A DNA stretch of 64,000 nt from Leptospira harrisiae (GCF_002811945.1 NZ_NPDX01000001.1:991001-1055000), one strand, 5' to 3'; positions 8,258 to 18,172 are shown, numbered from the stretch's first letter. Program-made: numbers and translations. Notes: generated by a model from the letters alone, not told the origin.

Positions 8258-9443
8258 TGTCAGAAACTTGTTTCAGGAGTTTTTTTGGTGAACCAGCTAT
8301 CAGTTTAGTTTTACCATCAATGGAAAATTCTTCTGTTTCTAAACCGAAATGAAGAAAGAGTGACTTGTATTCTTCTGACCCATAAATGGGGTATCCATCA
8401 ATCACTACAAGGTCAATGTGTTTCCAAGATAAATCCGAAACATTGATTTCTGATTTATTTTTACCATCGTTGACTACAAGTAAATCTGCCGAAAGGCCTG
8501 GCATGAGTGCATTTGGATTTCCTAATCGAAATGCTTTTCTTGGATTTTCTGTGACCATTTTGAGTAATGTAGATTCAGGTAATTCTTCTCCATACAACCC
8601 AAAGTAAATTGATTTTGCAGTTTTTAATTCTTCTAAAAGATTGATGGATCCACTTGGTGAAAAATCCGTCCCCAAACAAACGTTAACTCCCATATCTAAA
8701 AAGAGTTTGATGTTGGTAGTTTTTCCAAAGATATGAAGGTTCGATGTAGGGCACCAAACGACAGATGCACGTTTTTCTAATATTTTTTCTACCTCTTTTG
8801 GTCCAAAAGGTAAACAGTGGACGAGTACGGAATGTTCGCCAAGTGCATCCAACTTTTCTAACATTCGAAGAGATTGTTTGGACTCATCGTCTAATCCTTC
8901 TGCAAGATGTGTGACAAATGGTAAACCTGCATGTTCTGCCATTCGGTATTCTAATGCCGGTCCTTCTCCCCAACCTAAACTATAATTTCCAATCGAATGA
9001 GCGAGAGTGTAATCTGAGATTAGTTTGACAGGGAGAATTCCTCGAAATGGATTTTGAATGTAATGAGGTATGTGATCAAAAACCGTTGTGACTCCCGCAA
9101 ATAAGTTTTTATAGGCACCCAAATAATATAAAATTTCTGGATCTACTTGTTGGCGTTCTGCAAAAACTCCTGAGCTTTTATACAAATTGTCATAAGACAA
9201 CCAGGATTTGTGTTTTTCATTTCCTCCTACTTTTGGAAGGAAACTAGCAAGTAAGTGGTCGTGGGAATTGATCAAACCCGGATAGAGTTTTTTCCCTCTT
9301 AACGATAGGTTCAATGAATCTGGTTTAGGAGAGAGGTTTGTATCGATGGCAGAGATTTTTTCACCTTCCATCAAAAGATCCAAATTCTCTAACTTTCCAT
9401 TTCGATACACAGTCCCAAATTGGAATAAGACGGAGTTAACCAT
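8214..9443 (-). CDS. Amidohydrolase-superfamily metal-dependent hydrolase
   Basis: 409 aa, chlorohydrolase/deaminase-like branch of the amidohydrolase superfamily. Metal ligands are visible: HDH (H61, H63) at the end of strand 1, THLAEG, LVHCLPFG, and the catalytic Asp in LGTDFSPSGS. The flanking beta-sandwich that precedes and follows the barrel is also present. Members deaminate or hydrolyse guanine, SAH, MTA or chlorinated triazines, and I cannot narrow the substrate. The start ATG shares its A with the TAA stop of the LysM gene (TAATG), with GGAGG upstream, so the two are coupled. Confidence 0.82.
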   Translation of the reverse strand: MVNSVLFQFGTVYRNGKLENLDLLMEGEKISAIDTNLSPKPDSLNLSLRGKKLYPGLINSHDHLLASFLPKVGGNEKHKSWLSYDNLYKSSGVFAERQQVDPEILYYLGAYKNLFAGVTTVFDHIPHYIQNPFRGILPVKLISDYTLAHSIGNYSLGWGEGPALEYRMAEHAGLPFVTHLAEGLDDESKQSLRMLEKLDALGEHSVLVHCLPFGPKEVEKILEKRASVVWCPTSNLHIFGKTTNIKLFLDMGVNVCLGTDFSPSGSINLLEELKTAKSIYFGLYGEELPESTLLKMVTENPRKAFRLGNPNALMPGLSADLLVVNDGKNKSEINVSDLSWKHIDLVVIDGYPIYGSEEYKSLFLHFGLETEEFSIDGKTKLIAGSPKKLLKQVSDSVGYKKSLAFLPNF

Positions 9444-10081
9444 TACATTCCTCCCTCTAAAATTCGTTCGGGATTAAGGTTTTGTTTTTGTTTGTTCACT
9501 TGGAAGTAGAGGCCCTTGTCTTTGGATAAAATTCCAAGTCGATCCTTTGATTTCACTTGTTGTCCTTCGGTGACTTGGATTCGTTCCATGTTTCCATAGA
9601 CAGAGTAGAGTCCGTTCTGGTGCTCTAAGATCACAAAGTTTTCATACCCATCCATATAATCTACGTGAACTACTTTTCCGGGTAGGCTTGCTCGAACGAG
9701 AGAAGAACTGCCTCTTTGGAATTGAATGCCTTTATGGGGGTCATAAGTCAGTTCGGAAAACTTCTTTGTGATTCGTTCTTTTTGTATTAAGGGGTAAGAA
9801 GGTTTTTCTTTGATCAGAGATTCTGGAGAAAGAGTTACGGTTTCATTCCCTTTTGGGATGCGAAGGAGTTCTCTTTCGTAAAGGTTTTCTTTTGTGGTGC
9901 GACCGTTTAACTTGGCTAAGGTTTCTGCAGAAATTTTAAACTTTTTTGCAATCCCAAACCAGGAATCGCCTTTGGTCACTCGGTAGGAAGAGGGAATTTC
10001 AGACTTTGGGCTCTGCTTGGATACAATAGAAGTTCCAAAGAGCATGGCCAAAAAAAATAGAAAGTATCGAAGGTTTCGCAT
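9443..10081 (-). CDS. LysM and degenerate M23 (LytM-like) envelope protein
   Basis: 212 aa, exported. A signal peptide occupies about residues 1-21. A LysM peptidoglycan-binding domain follows (YRVTKGDSWFGIAKKF...LLRIPKG, about 33-77), then a C-terminal M23/LytM fold (about 105-205). The catalytic zinc ligands look incomplete: the second and third histidine positions read HQNGLYSVYGNM and LYFQV instead of an HxH and a following His, so it is probably an inactive EnvC/NlpD-like adaptor or cell-wall binder. First gene of the run that ends with prmC. Confidence 0.8.
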   Translation of the reverse strand: MRNLRYFLFFLAMLFGTSIVSKQSPKSEIPSSYRVTKGDSWFGIAKKFKISAETLAKLNGRTTKENLYERELLRIPKGNETVTLSPESLIKEKPSYPLIQKERITKKFSELTYDPHKGIQFQRGSSSLVRASLPGKVVHVDYMDGYENFVILEHQNGLYSVYGNMERIQVTEGQQVKSKDRLGILSKDKGLYFQVNKQKQNLNPERILEGGM

Positions 10082-10129
10082 TCTCTGTCCCTTTTAGAAG
10101 TATCGACAGCTAAAAGAGAGAGGGCAATA

Positions 10130-10154
10130 AAAAAGGCGGGTTGACCCGCCTTTT
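10130..10154 (-). terminator. Intrinsic terminator after fusA
   Basis: AAAGGCGGGT-TG-ACCCGCCTTTT is a near-perfect G+C-rich hairpin flanked by A and T runs, so it can terminate in either direction. It sits 28 bases after the fusA stop codon (minus strand) and 50 bases before the LysM gene start, separating the two units. Confidence 0.85.
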
Positions 10155-10181
10155 CCAAAATCAAACCAAAGGAGGAAGGGT

Positions 10182-12299
10182 TTATTCCTCTTCTTTGTTG
10201 TTGACCTTGTATTTTTTCATCAGTTCGTCCGCTACGTTTCTTGGAACTGGAGCATACTTGGAAAATTCCATAGCAAACTCTGCCTTTCCTTGGGTAGAAG
10301 AACGAAGCACTGTAGAGTAACCAAACATATCCGCGAGTGGAACTTCTGCTTCAATCTTAGCATAACCATTTTCTTCGCTAGTGTTTAAGATCATACCACG
10401 TCTTTGGTTGACTGAAGCAAGGATCGCACCTTGGAATTCAGTTGGTCCTTCTACTTCCACTCTCATGATAGGTTCGAGAATGATTGGAGCTGCTTTTCCA
10501 AATCCTTGGCGGAATCCGTAACGAGCACCAATTTGGAAGGCCATATCCGATGAATCCACATCATGGTAAGCACCGTCATTGATCACACAACGAACTCCAA
10601 TGATAGGGAATCCAATGAGAGATCCTCTTTCTAAACAAGAACGGAAACCCTTATCACAAGATCCGATGTATTCGCGAGGGATGGAACCACCGACAACTTT
10701 ATCAACGAATTCGTAATTCTTTCCTTCTTCTTGTGGGATTGGTTCAATGAATCCAGCCACACGAGCGAATTGACCTTGACCACCCGTTTGTTTTTTATGC
10801 GTGTAATCAAATTCTGCTGACTTAGTAATCGTTTCACGATAAGCAACTTGCGGTGCTCCTGTTACTAGATCTACACCATATTCACGTTTCATACGTTCGA
10901 TATAAACTTCGAGGTGGAGTTCTCCCATCCCTTTGATGATGGTTTGACCAGACTCTTTATCGATTTCTGTTTGGAAGGTAGGATCTTCCTTAGTGAAACG
11001 GTTGAGAGCTTTCGCAAGGTTTGGAAGTTGTTTCGATTCTTTACATTCAATTGTAAGAGAGATTACTGGGTTTGGAACAAACATGGACTCGAGAGTCACT
11101 TTTGCTTTTCCATCAGTGAATGTATCCCCTGATGCACAATCAATACCAAATAGAGCTACGATATCTCCAGCTTCCGCTTTTGAAATATCTTCCATATCGT
11201 TTGAGTGCATACGAACAAGACGACCAATGTTATGGCGTTTGTTGTTAGAAGAGTTGTAAATCGTCATACCTTTTTCAAGTCTACCTTGGTAAACACGAAC
11301 ATAAGTTAACTGACCGTAACGACCGTCTTCTAATTTGAATGCAAGGCAAACCAATGGTTTTTCTGGATCGGATTCTAAGTTGAATTCGTTTTCTTCGTTT
11401 CCGATTTCTTTTGCTTTGTTCTCAACATCATAAGGAGAAGCAAGGTAATCTGCCACACCATCAAGAAGTCTTTGGACTCCTTTGTTTTTGAAAGCAGAAC
11501 CCATAAATACAGGAACAAATTTAAGTGCAAGAACACCACGACGAATGGCTTCTTTCACTCGTGCTTCCGAAGGAGCACCTTCTAACAATTCTTCGGTGAG
11601 TTCATCACTGAAAAGAGAAACGGCATCAAGAAGCGCTTCTCGTTTTTCGTTTGCTAGTTCTTTTAACTCATCTGGGATATCAGTGATTTTGATATCTTGT
11701 CCGTTTGGACCTTCGAAGTAATACGCTTTCATCTCCACTAGGTCAACGATTCCCTTTAGGTCGTTTTCGAGACCGATAGGAAGTTGTACTGCATGAGCAT
11801 TGAGGTGGAGTTTTTCACGAAGTTGTTCGATCACGCGCCATGGGTTTGCACCCGTTCTATCAAGTTTGTTGATAAAAGCAACACGCGGAACGCTATAACG
11901 TTTCATCTGACGGTCAACTGTGATGGATTGTGACTGAACACCAGCAACACCACAAAGAACCATAATGGCAGAGTCAAGTACACGTAAGGAACGTTCTACT
12001 TCAATCGTGAAGTCAACGTGGCCCGGAGTATCAATGATGTTGATGGTTATGTCTTTCCAAGTAGCATAAGTTGCTGCCGATTGGATTGTGATCCCTCTTT
12101 CTCTTTCGAGGTCCATACTATCCATAGTGGCACCCACGCCATCTTTACCACGTACTTCGTGGATAGCGTGGATTTTGTTCGTATAAAATAAAATACGTTC
12201 AGTGAGGGTTGTTTTACCCGAGTCAATGTGTGCGGAAATTCCGATGTTACGGATTTTTTCCATTTTAGGGTCGCGTTTGGTTTCTGTCGCAGAGGTCAT
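10182..12299 (-). CDS. fusA: Elongation factor G, mitochondrial/spirochete type
   Basis: Translation elongation factor G, 705 aa, a GTPase that moves tRNA and mRNA through the ribosome. The G1 motif is AHIDSGKTT (23-31); DTPGH, NKLD and all five EF-G domains follow at normal length. The G1 sequence (IDSG rather than VDAG) and switch I ([21 protein letters not shown]) match the mtEFG1/spdEFG1 group known from mitochondria and spirochetes, rather than ordinary bacterial EF-G. In that group translocation and ribosome recycling are split between two paralogues; the second copy is not in this window. Monocistronic, with its own terminator. Confidence 0.95.
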   Translation of the reverse strand: MTSATETKRDPKMEKIRNIGISAHIDSGKTTLTERILFYTNKIHAIHEVRGKDGVGATMDSMDLERERGITIQSAATYATWKDITINIIDTPGHVDFTIEVERSLRVLDSAIMVLCGVAGVQSQSITVDRQMKRYSVPRVAFINKLDRTGANPWRVIEQLREKLHLNAHAVQLPIGLENDLKGIVDLVEMKAYYFEGPNGQDIKITDIPDELKELANEKREALLDAVSLFSDELTEELLEGAPSEARVKEAIRRGVLALKFVPVFMGSAFKNKGVQRLLDGVADYLASPYDVENKAKEIGNEENEFNLESDPEKPLVCLAFKLEDGRYGQLTYVRVYQGRLEKGMTIYNSSNNKRHNIGRLVRMHSNDMEDISKAEAGDIVALFGIDCASGDTFTDGKAKVTLESMFVPNPVISLTIECKESKQLPNLAKALNRFTKEDPTFQTEIDKESGQTIIKGMGELHLEVYIERMKREYGVDLVTGAPQVAYRETITKSAEFDYTHKKQTGGQGQFARVAGFIEPIPQEEGKNYEFVDKVVGGSIPREYIGSCDKGFRSCLERGSLIGFPIIGVRCVINDGAYHDVDSSDMAFQIGARYGFRQGFGKAAPIILEPIMRVEVEGPTEFQGAILASVNQRRGMILNTSEENGYAKIEAEVPLADMFGYSTVLRSSTQGKAEFAMEFSKYAPVPRNVADELMKKYKVNNKEEE

Positions 12300-12425
12300 A
12301 TTTTCCTCAAAAATAAGGTTAGAGTTGAATTGATTCTACCAAAATCTGAAATGGACTGCGTTTGTAAAGTACTTGGGATTTTTGGTCAAAGGGAAAATCC
12401 TGGAGAAATTAGAGATTCAGGGTAT

Positions 12426-13952
12426 ATGCCACTAGCGCGCTTCAATCGATTTTTTCGAACATTGTCCTTTGCCCGAGTGGTTTGTTTGGGGTTTTTTGCC
12501 GCCATCCTCCTTGGTTCCTTCGCCATCTATATTTCCGAATTGGGAGAGCTTTCCTATGTGGATAGTTTTTACCTTTCGGCTTCTTCGATTTGTGTGACAG
12601 GACTTTCTCCCGTTCCCCTTTCTGGTTTAGAACATTCCACCCATTGGATTATGCTTTTTCTCATCCAACTTGGGGGACTTGGGATCATCAGTTTTACCGT
12701 AATTGTTGGATTTCTCATTACCCAAGGAATTTCTAGAAATGCTCGTTTCAATGCCTTTGTGGGAGCAGCCATTGACACCCAAGCCGAAACCGAATCTCTT
12801 GCTACAAACGAAGTCAATCGGATGTTACTCTCTATTATCAATATTTCTTTTACGTTAGAAATTTTGGGAGCCATCGGATTGTATTTGCATATGCCCGATG
12901 GGGTGGAAGGCGGGAATACTCGTTGGTTCTTTTCTTTATTCACTGCAATTTCTTCCTTTAATAACGCCGGTTTTTCGGTCACGGATGATCTCAGCGCTTT
13001 AAGACTGGATCCATTTTCCTTATACATTGTTTCTGGCCTTGTAATTTTTGGAGGGATTGGATTCCCAGTGATCATCCTTTTGGAAAAATTCCTCCTAACA
13101 GTCTTTGTTCGGATTGTATACCGCATTGAAGTGATGGCCGAAACTTTGATGATGGAAAAAGCATTAAAAACTGGGAATGTTCCTAGATTTTTGTTACTGC
13201 CAGCGCAGTTCTCCGCATTTTTAGAAAATCGTATCGGAGACTATAACAAACATTTGAGGGGGGAAACCACAAGGATCCAATCCAAAGTCCTCGTTTATGG
13301 ATCTTTCGCATTGTTATTGTTTGGTTTTGTTGGGATCTATTTTTTAGAAAAATCAAATCCGCATACATTTCATGGGTTAGCTCTCGTTGATAAAATCTCC
13401 AATGCATTTTTTATGTCCGTTTGTTCTCGTACAGCAGGATTTTCAACAATGGATTTGGGGCATTTGAATGATGCTACCGTCATTATCATTACCGTTTTAA
13501 TGTTTATTGGTGGTGGCCCTCAAGGAACTGCCGGTGGTATTAAAATTACCACCTTTGTTTTGTTACTTGCCTATTTAAAAAATGTAATTCAACCTTCTAA
13601 ACCAGTAATGTTATTTGGAGAAACAGTTTCCAAAAACTCTGTTGCTGTCGCCATTCGTGTTTACTTTCTTGCCACCATTGCTTTGGCTTTTGTTTTTATT
13701 TTCCTAGGGATTTTGGACCAAAACCAACATTCACTTCATGTAATCTTTTTTGAACTGATTTCTTCTTTTTCCACAGTTGGTTATAGTTTGAACTTAACAT
13801 CCCAACTGGGAGACATTGAAAAGATTTTTTATGCTGCCGTGATGTATGTGGGCCGTGTGGGAATTTTTACTGTCCTCATTGCAGCGACAGGCCACTCCGG
13901 AGTTCCTAAAATGGGAACTGTGGATGATGGTGTGAAAATCCAAGTCGGTTAG
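12426..13952 (+). CDS. TrkH/KtrB-family potassium transporter subunit
   Basis: Integral membrane K+ translocating subunit, 508 aa, with about 10 membrane segments and four pore-loop repeats of the Trk/Ktr/HKT fold. Selectivity-filter-like segments are visible as SSICVTGLSP, SSFNNAGFSV, SRTAGFSTMD and SSFSTVGYS, and GGGPQGTAGGIK is the typical intramembrane-loop motif. ATG 12426 is preferred; the frame is open back into fusA, but that part reads as non-protein. No regulatory TrkA/KtrA gene follows, so the partner must be elsewhere. Divergent from fusA. Confidence 0.88.
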   Translation: MPLARFNRFFRTLSFARVVCLGFFAAILLGSFAIYISELGELSYVDSFYLSASSICVTGLSPVPLSGLEHSTHWIMLFLIQLGGLGIISFTVIVGFLITQGISRNARFNAFVGAAIDTQAETESLATNEVNRMLLSIINISFTLEILGAIGLYLHMPDGVEGGNTRWFFSLFTAISSFNNAGFSVTDDLSALRLDPFSLYIVSGLVIFGGIGFPVIILLEKFLLTVFVRIVYRIEVMAETLMMEKALKTGNVPRFLLLPAQFSAFLENRIGDYNKHLRGETTRIQSKVLVYGSFALLLFGFVGIYFLEKSNPHTFHGLALVDKISNAFFMSVCSRTAGFSTMDLGHLNDATVIIITVLMFIGGGPQGTAGGIKITTFVLLLAYLKNVIQPSKPVMLFGETVSKNSVAVAIRVYFLATIALAFVFIFLGILDQNQHSLHVIFFELISSFSTVGYSLNLTSQLGDIEKIFYAAVMYVGRVGIFTVLIAATGHSGVPKMGTVDDGVKIQVG

Positions 13953-13997
13953 AATGGACATAAAAATCAGTTTTAGTATTTTGAGGATAGAGAAGAC

Positions 13998-15032
13998 TTG
14001 GTATTTGTGAAATTAAGCATTCGAGATCTTTTGTTTTCGCCTTGGAAAGCTCCAGTTTTGGAGCATGAGGAACTAAAGTTTGAGGAAGAGAAAAAATCTC
14101 AGAAAATAAAACTGACCCAGATCGAGTCTCGATTGGAGTCGGTGGAACTTCTATTGTCAAATGAGAAGTTAGAAGATGCAAAACTTCTGTTCCGAGTTTT
14201 GGCCTTCGACTTAGTTTCCTTTCAATTAAGACGAACCAACCAAAAGGAAATCCCTTTGGATGGGAATTTAAACGGTTTTGTAATTCCTGAATCAGATCGA
14301 AAACTAAAACCATTCGGATTTATCAAATCTTTAGACCAAGTTCCAAATTTTAGTGATAAGGAAATGGATGAGATTTTGTCTTCTGCTGTTGATACTTTTG
14401 AATATCTTTTGTATGAATCCAAAAAAGAATTCAAAACTCGTTACCTTACAAATTTAGACCAGTTTCGGTTCATCAAACAAATTCGATTTTTATTACTCAG
14501 TGCATTCTTTTCTTTTTCTATTTTGGGGTTCATCTACTACCAATTCAAATTCCCACAGATGAAAGACCAATCCATCAAATTGTATAGTTTTATCAGTAAG
14601 GAGAAACCAGAGACTTCAGAATCTTTGATGGTTTCCCAACCTGTTTTGAAAAAAGACATTGGCAGTTGGGTTGCGTATGAATGGACATTACCTGAATCTA
14701 TGTCTGCATTTGGTGGCCTTAGGATCGATCCGTTGGAACAAAGAGGAATTCGATTTACCTTAGACCAAATCACTATTTTGGATTCAAAAGGCAAAGAGTT
14801 GTATCAAAAAAAGTTTGTCGTAAGTTCTAGTATGTTACCGGAAGATTACCAAGATTATTTGCAGATTTTGGATATAAAAACGGCAGGCAAACAAACTCCA
14901 GGTGAACTGGTGGAGATGGTGACCACTGGTAAAGATCCACAAATCCATTTGGTGTTTCCAATCCTTACGGATGCAAAAACGATCAAATTAAAAATGAAAT
15001 ACATTGAAGCCCATAAAGTGAAGAAAAAATGA
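13998..15032 (+). CDS. Unrecognised single-pass membrane protein, 344 aa
   Basis: No family recognised. Residues about 1-155 are charged and helical (EEEKKSQKIKL...), probably cytoplasmic. A membrane segment lies at about 156-178 (LLLSAFFSFSILGFIYYQF), and a beta-rich, presumably periplasmic, C-terminal domain follows (GGLRIDPLEQRGIRFTL, then DSKGKELYQKKF), which faintly recalls carbohydrate-binding sandwich domains. The start is TTG 13998 or GTG 14007; the ribosome-binding region GAGGAT/GAGAAG does not decide between them. Its stop overlaps the start of the UbiA-family gene by 4 bases, so the two are coupled and may act together in lipid-linked sugar metabolism (inference). Confidence 0.6.
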   Translation: MVFVKLSIRDLLFSPWKAPVLEHEELKFEEEKKSQKIKLTQIESRLESVELLLSNEKLEDAKLLFRVLAFDLVSFQLRRTNQKEIPLDGNLNGFVIPESDRKLKPFGFIKSLDQVPNFSDKEMDEILSSAVDTFEYLLYESKKEFKTRYLTNLDQFRFIKQIRFLLLSAFFSFSILGFIYYQFKFPQMKDQSIKLYSFISKEKPETSESLMVSQPVLKKDIGSWVAYEWTLPESMSAFGGLRIDPLEQRGIRFTLDQITILDSKGKELYQKKFVVSSSMLPEDYQDYLQILDIKTAGKQTPGELVEMVTTGKDPQIHLVFPILTDAKTIKLKMKYIEAHKVKKK

Positions 15033-15928
15033 TCTACCTATACCTCAAATTGATGCGTGTCCCTCAGTGGGTAAAAAATATTATCCTTTTTGCCGGATTG
15101 ATTTTTTCTAAAAAAATCTTCGAACTTCCTTCGTTAACAAAAGTTTGTTTGGCTTTCCTTTGTTTTTCGTTAGTGGCAAGTTGCCAATATGTTTTCAACG
15201 ATTTTTTGGATCAAAAAGAAGATGCCAAACATCCTGAAAAAAAACATAGGCCACTCGCCAGTGGAGAATTGGATTCAGGAATTGCATTGGCAATCACCGG
15301 AGTCATCCTACCTGTTGCGCTCATCGGTGCTTATAAACTTTCACCTGTTTTCTTTTACCTAACGATCTTCTACTTACTCTTTAACATGTTATATAGTAAG
15401 GTTTTGAAACACATAGTAATTCTGGATGTAATGAGTATCTCCATTGGATTTGTGTTACGTGCTATAGCAGGCGCAGTAGTGATTGGTGTGGAATTTTCTC
15501 ATTGGTTGTTACTTTGTACATTTATGTTGGCCCTTTTCTGGGGATTTTCCAAACGTCGCGGAGAAATCAATATCCTAAAAACGGACGCAGGCAAACACAG
15601 AAAGATTTTGGAAGAGTATTCTATAGAGTTTTTGGATTTGATGATGGCTGTGGTGGCCACCTTAACTCTTGTGAGTTATGTGATGTATGCAGTCAGTCCC
15701 GAAACTGCAAAAAGTTTAGGAACACCTTATATGGTGTATACTGTTCCTATTGTTGTGTATGCTATCTTTCGTTCTCTCTATATCATTTATATTAAGAACA
15801 TGGGTCATAACCCAACTAAGGCCATTCTCACGGACGTCAGCGTTCTTGTTTCTGGGTTTATTTGGTTACTCCTCATCTTATTTTTAATGTTTGGGAACAT
15901 ATCGGGCCATACCCCAGTCTTACAATAG
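15029..15928 (+). CDS. UbiA-family prenyltransferase, decaprenyl-phosphate phosphoribosyltransferase-like
   Basis: Integral membrane UbiA-superfamily enzyme, 299 aa, with 8-9 membrane helices. The first Asp-rich motif NDFLDQKED (N57-D65) is followed by HPEKKHRPLASG, and the N terminus reads MRVPQWVKN. This combination resembles 5-phosphoribosyl-1-pyrophosphate:decaprenyl-phosphate phosphoribosyltransferase (the Rv3806c type) more than quinone-pathway UbiA. The expected product is polyprenyl-phospho-ribose, a donor precursor for arabinose-type sugars. The ATGA overlap with the preceding gene and the nearby thioredoxin suggest an envelope-related operon. Substrate assignment is from sequence resemblance only. 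Confidence 0.75.
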   Translation: MIYLYLKLMRVPQWVKNIILFAGLIFSKKIFELPSLTKVCLAFLCFSLVASCQYVFNDFLDQKEDAKHPEKKHRPLASGELDSGIALAITGVILPVALIGAYKLSPVFFYLTIFYLLFNMLYSKVLKHIVILDVMSISIGFVLRAIAGAVVIGVEFSHWLLLCTFMLALFWGFSKRRGEINILKTDAGKHRKILEEYSIEFLDLMMAVVATLTLVSYVMYAVSPETAKSLGTPYMVYTVPIVVYAIFRSLYIIYIKNMGHNPTKAILTDVSVLVSGFIWLLLILFLMFGNISGHTPVLQ

Positions 15929-15933
15929 AGACT

Positions 15934-16443
15934 ATGAAAATTTGGAAGCAGTTACCGTATGGATGGAAGGTGGTCTCCGCCTTTGTTTTCTTTTTTTCGA
16001 CCACCCTTTGTTTTGCTTACTTTAAGGGGAGGGACACACATCCCGGTGTTCCCATTGAAATCCTTGCCACTACGCCGACGGAAGCCAATTCATGGAAGGG
16101 TCACCCCAAGGTTGTGTATTTTTGGGCGACCTGGTGCACTGTTTGCAAAGCTTATGGCCCGATCTTAGATGCTAATATAAAGTTTTTACCAAAATCCATC
16201 ATCTTTCTCTCTGTTTTAGAAGCAGAAGACTCTGAAGAAACTAAAGACATTTTGACAAAACTCACCCCAGATGCAAAACATCCGATTTATGCAGCCGACT
16301 ACAGAATGTTAAAGGAATGGAGGATTTCTGCTTATCCTACGACTGTTTTTCTGAACGAAGAGGGACAGGTGGTGTTTTCGGATACGGGAATCTTAAGCCC
16401 GCTTGGGTTTTGGTTGCGAACTTTTCTTTTGCGCTTTTTTTAA
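15934..16443 (+). CDS. TlpA-like membrane-anchored thioredoxin
   Basis: 169 aa from ATG 15934. An N-terminal membrane anchor (about 12-30) is followed by a thioredoxin fold with the redox motif WCTVC (C68, C71) and the cis-Pro segment SAYPTTVFLN. It is probably a periplasmic thiol-disulfide reductase for cytochrome or envelope protein folding. It begins five bases after the UbiA-family gene. It differs from the DsbA-like protein at 1936 in both motif and length. Confidence 0.82.
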   Translation: MKIWKQLPYGWKVVSAFVFFFSTTLCFAYFKGRDTHPGVPIEILATTPTEANSWKGHPKVVYFWATWCTVCKAYGPILDANIKFLPKSIIFLSVLEAEDSEETKDILTKLTPDAKHPIYAADYRMLKEWRISAYPTTVFLNEEGQVVFSDTGILSPLGFWLRTFLLRFF

Positions 16444-16460
16444 ACTGTCGATGATATAAC

Positions 16461-17234
16461 ATGGATTCTTCTTTCAAACCCAAACCGCTTTTGAACAAGT
16501 CGGAACTCCGACAAATCAAACGCAGTAAAACTCGGGTCGAAGGAAAAAAGGTCATCACTGATGACGTAAAAAAACTCAAATCCCTCAAGGTCACACCTGA
16601 GCTCAGTTTCCAAGAATCACTAGATTACTACAAAGAACCAATTTGGATCGAATACTACATTCCAAAAGAATCTAGGTTTGCATTTGAAACCAAATATCTA
16701 TTTATCCTTCTCGTAGATCCAACCATTACGGATGAGCTTTGTGATGCGGAAAGAAAACGAGCCTCTGCCAATCGTGAAATAGTAGATGTATTTGCTTATA
16801 TGGAATCCCACCCCGAAGCCATTAGGCTCATTGAAGATTCCTATCATTCTACGATATCCATGCATGAAACCGTACATCATATCTTTAAAGCCTATAAAGA
16901 AACGGGAGCGACAGAAGATTTAAAAACTGCCTGTTATTTAACGGAAGCACTTTTGAAATATGAACCAACCATTGCAGGCCTTACTTATTTCAGAGACTAT
17001 GTAATTTATAATTTAAATTTTTTCATCCGCACTCTGAACCGATTGAAGATCGAATTTGCATTGGAAGATGCAACCGTTTCGTTACTCATCAAACGCAGAA
17101 ATGAATTTTGGGAGTTGGAAAATCGGACAGAAGACGAAGATTTTGATTTGCTAGCAGCCTTGTTTTTTGAGCAGGCTTTCCCCAATCGTGGTGCAGGTGA
17201 ACTTTCTAGTGATGATATGTTACTTTTTGAATAA
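16461..17234 (+). CDS. Unrecognised cytoplasmic protein, 257 aa
   Basis: No family recognised. Soluble, without signal or membrane segment. It begins with a basic stretch (about 1-45) and continues as a mostly helical, acidic domain with recurring Leu/Tyr/Glu patterns that could form TPR-like helices (about 115-245). It follows the thioredoxin gene by 17 bases and converges on the next gene. ATG 16461 is the only reasonable start. Confidence 0.55.
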   Translation: MDSSFKPKPLLNKSELRQIKRSKTRVEGKKVITDDVKKLKSLKVTPELSFQESLDYYKEPIWIEYYIPKESRFAFETKYLFILLVDPTITDELCDAERKRASANREIVDVFAYMESHPEAIRLIEDSYHSTISMHETVHHIFKAYKETGATEDLKTACYLTEALLKYEPTIAGLTYFRDYVIYNLNFFIRTLNRLKIEFALEDATVSLLIKRRNEFWELENRTEDEDFDLLAALFFEQAFPNRGAGELSSDDMLLFE

Positions 17235-17250
17235 TTTGTATTTCACTTCG

Positions 17251-18114
17251 TTACATAAACCAACTAAATAATCCTAAAAGATTTTCTGTTTCCGGGAAAA
17301 CCATTTCATTTTTGATGATGGTAGTATCTGTGAGTTGCATGGAAACGGGAATTTTTTTTTCTTGGAAGGTAAAACTTAACTTTGAAACTGATTTTGTTGT
17401 TTCTTTCCAATTGGTTTGGATTTTGGATTCTTCGGCCAAAGGAAAACTATGGATTAGTACGTTCCAAAAATCAGATTTAGAAACCAACACTTCTGAAATG
17501 TTCCCGATTCCTGTTTTTAAATCTCTATAGAGATGTTCTTTCATAAAATCTTTGATTCCAATGGATAAAAACTGTTTTTCACTTTTGAGTTTGGAAAGAC
17601 CTGGGACTGTAATATGTGGATCAATCACATCCCAATCCAAAATAAGAAAATGACACGGTCCAGTTTGGATCCTTTTGAGAAGAAATTCTAAATTACCTTC
17701 CGTATACACTGTTTGGCCCATAGTTCTCAAAAAAACTGACAGATGTTTGTCGAAGTTTTGGTCTTTTGTGTATATGACCCAGGTCAATTTTGACAAAGGT
17801 AAGGACTTAGATGGTAAAGTATGTATTTTAGTAAATGGATTTTCCCATAACAAAGAAACACCATTGTCTTTATAATATTCTTTTTCTTCTTTTGTAAAAC
17901 TACCACATAATATTGGTTCAATGCTCCAATCCAATAATTCTTTTGCAATTTCTGGTGTTGGTTTTGAAAAAAGTCGAATTGAATCTGGATGGTCTTTCCA
18001 AGTTTTCCCTGTACATTCTTTAACGACGAAACCTTGAACTTGTAACCATGTTACAATCAGGTTTTTTTCTGTGTCGGGAAGTTGTGTCAAAACAGCACCG
18101 AATAGAGTGTCCAT
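17251..18114 (-). CDS. Unrecognised protein, 287 aa, possible degenerate receiver fold
   Basis: No confident family. Soluble, no signal peptide. The middle third (about 110-200) has alternating hydrophobic strands and helices; FLILDWDVIDP resembles the strand-3 phosphoacceptor region of response-regulator receiver domains, but the acidic pocket and conserved Lys are not convincingly present. The C-terminal 60 residues look beta-rich (FTFQEKKIPVSMQL), as in small PilZ-type domains. Both suggestions are weak. Divergent from phaR. Confidence 0.5.
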   Translation of the reverse strand: MDTLFGAVLTQLPDTEKNLIVTWLQVQGFVVKECTGKTWKDHPDSIRLFSKPTPEIAKELLDWSIEPILCGSFTKEEKEYYKDNGVSLLWENPFTKIHTLPSKSLPLSKLTWVIYTKDQNFDKHLSVFLRTMGQTVYTEGNLEFLLKRIQTGPCHFLILDWDVIDPHITVPGLSKLKSEKQFLSIGIKDFMKEHLYRDLKTGIGNISEVLVSKSDFWNVLIHSFPLAEESKIQTNWKETTKSVSKLSFTFQEKKIPVSMQLTDTTIIKNEMVFPETENLLGLFSWFM

Positions 18115-18172
18115 TACGATTGTATTTTAGTTGACCCCCTAGGCTTGAAAGTCATTTTAAAAAACATCTCCG

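Noticed and set aside
12228..12425. 5' extension of the TrkH-type gene into fusA
   Set aside because: The extra 66 codons are antisense to the fusA start and lack the hydrophobic pattern of the family; ATG 12426 fits the family start.
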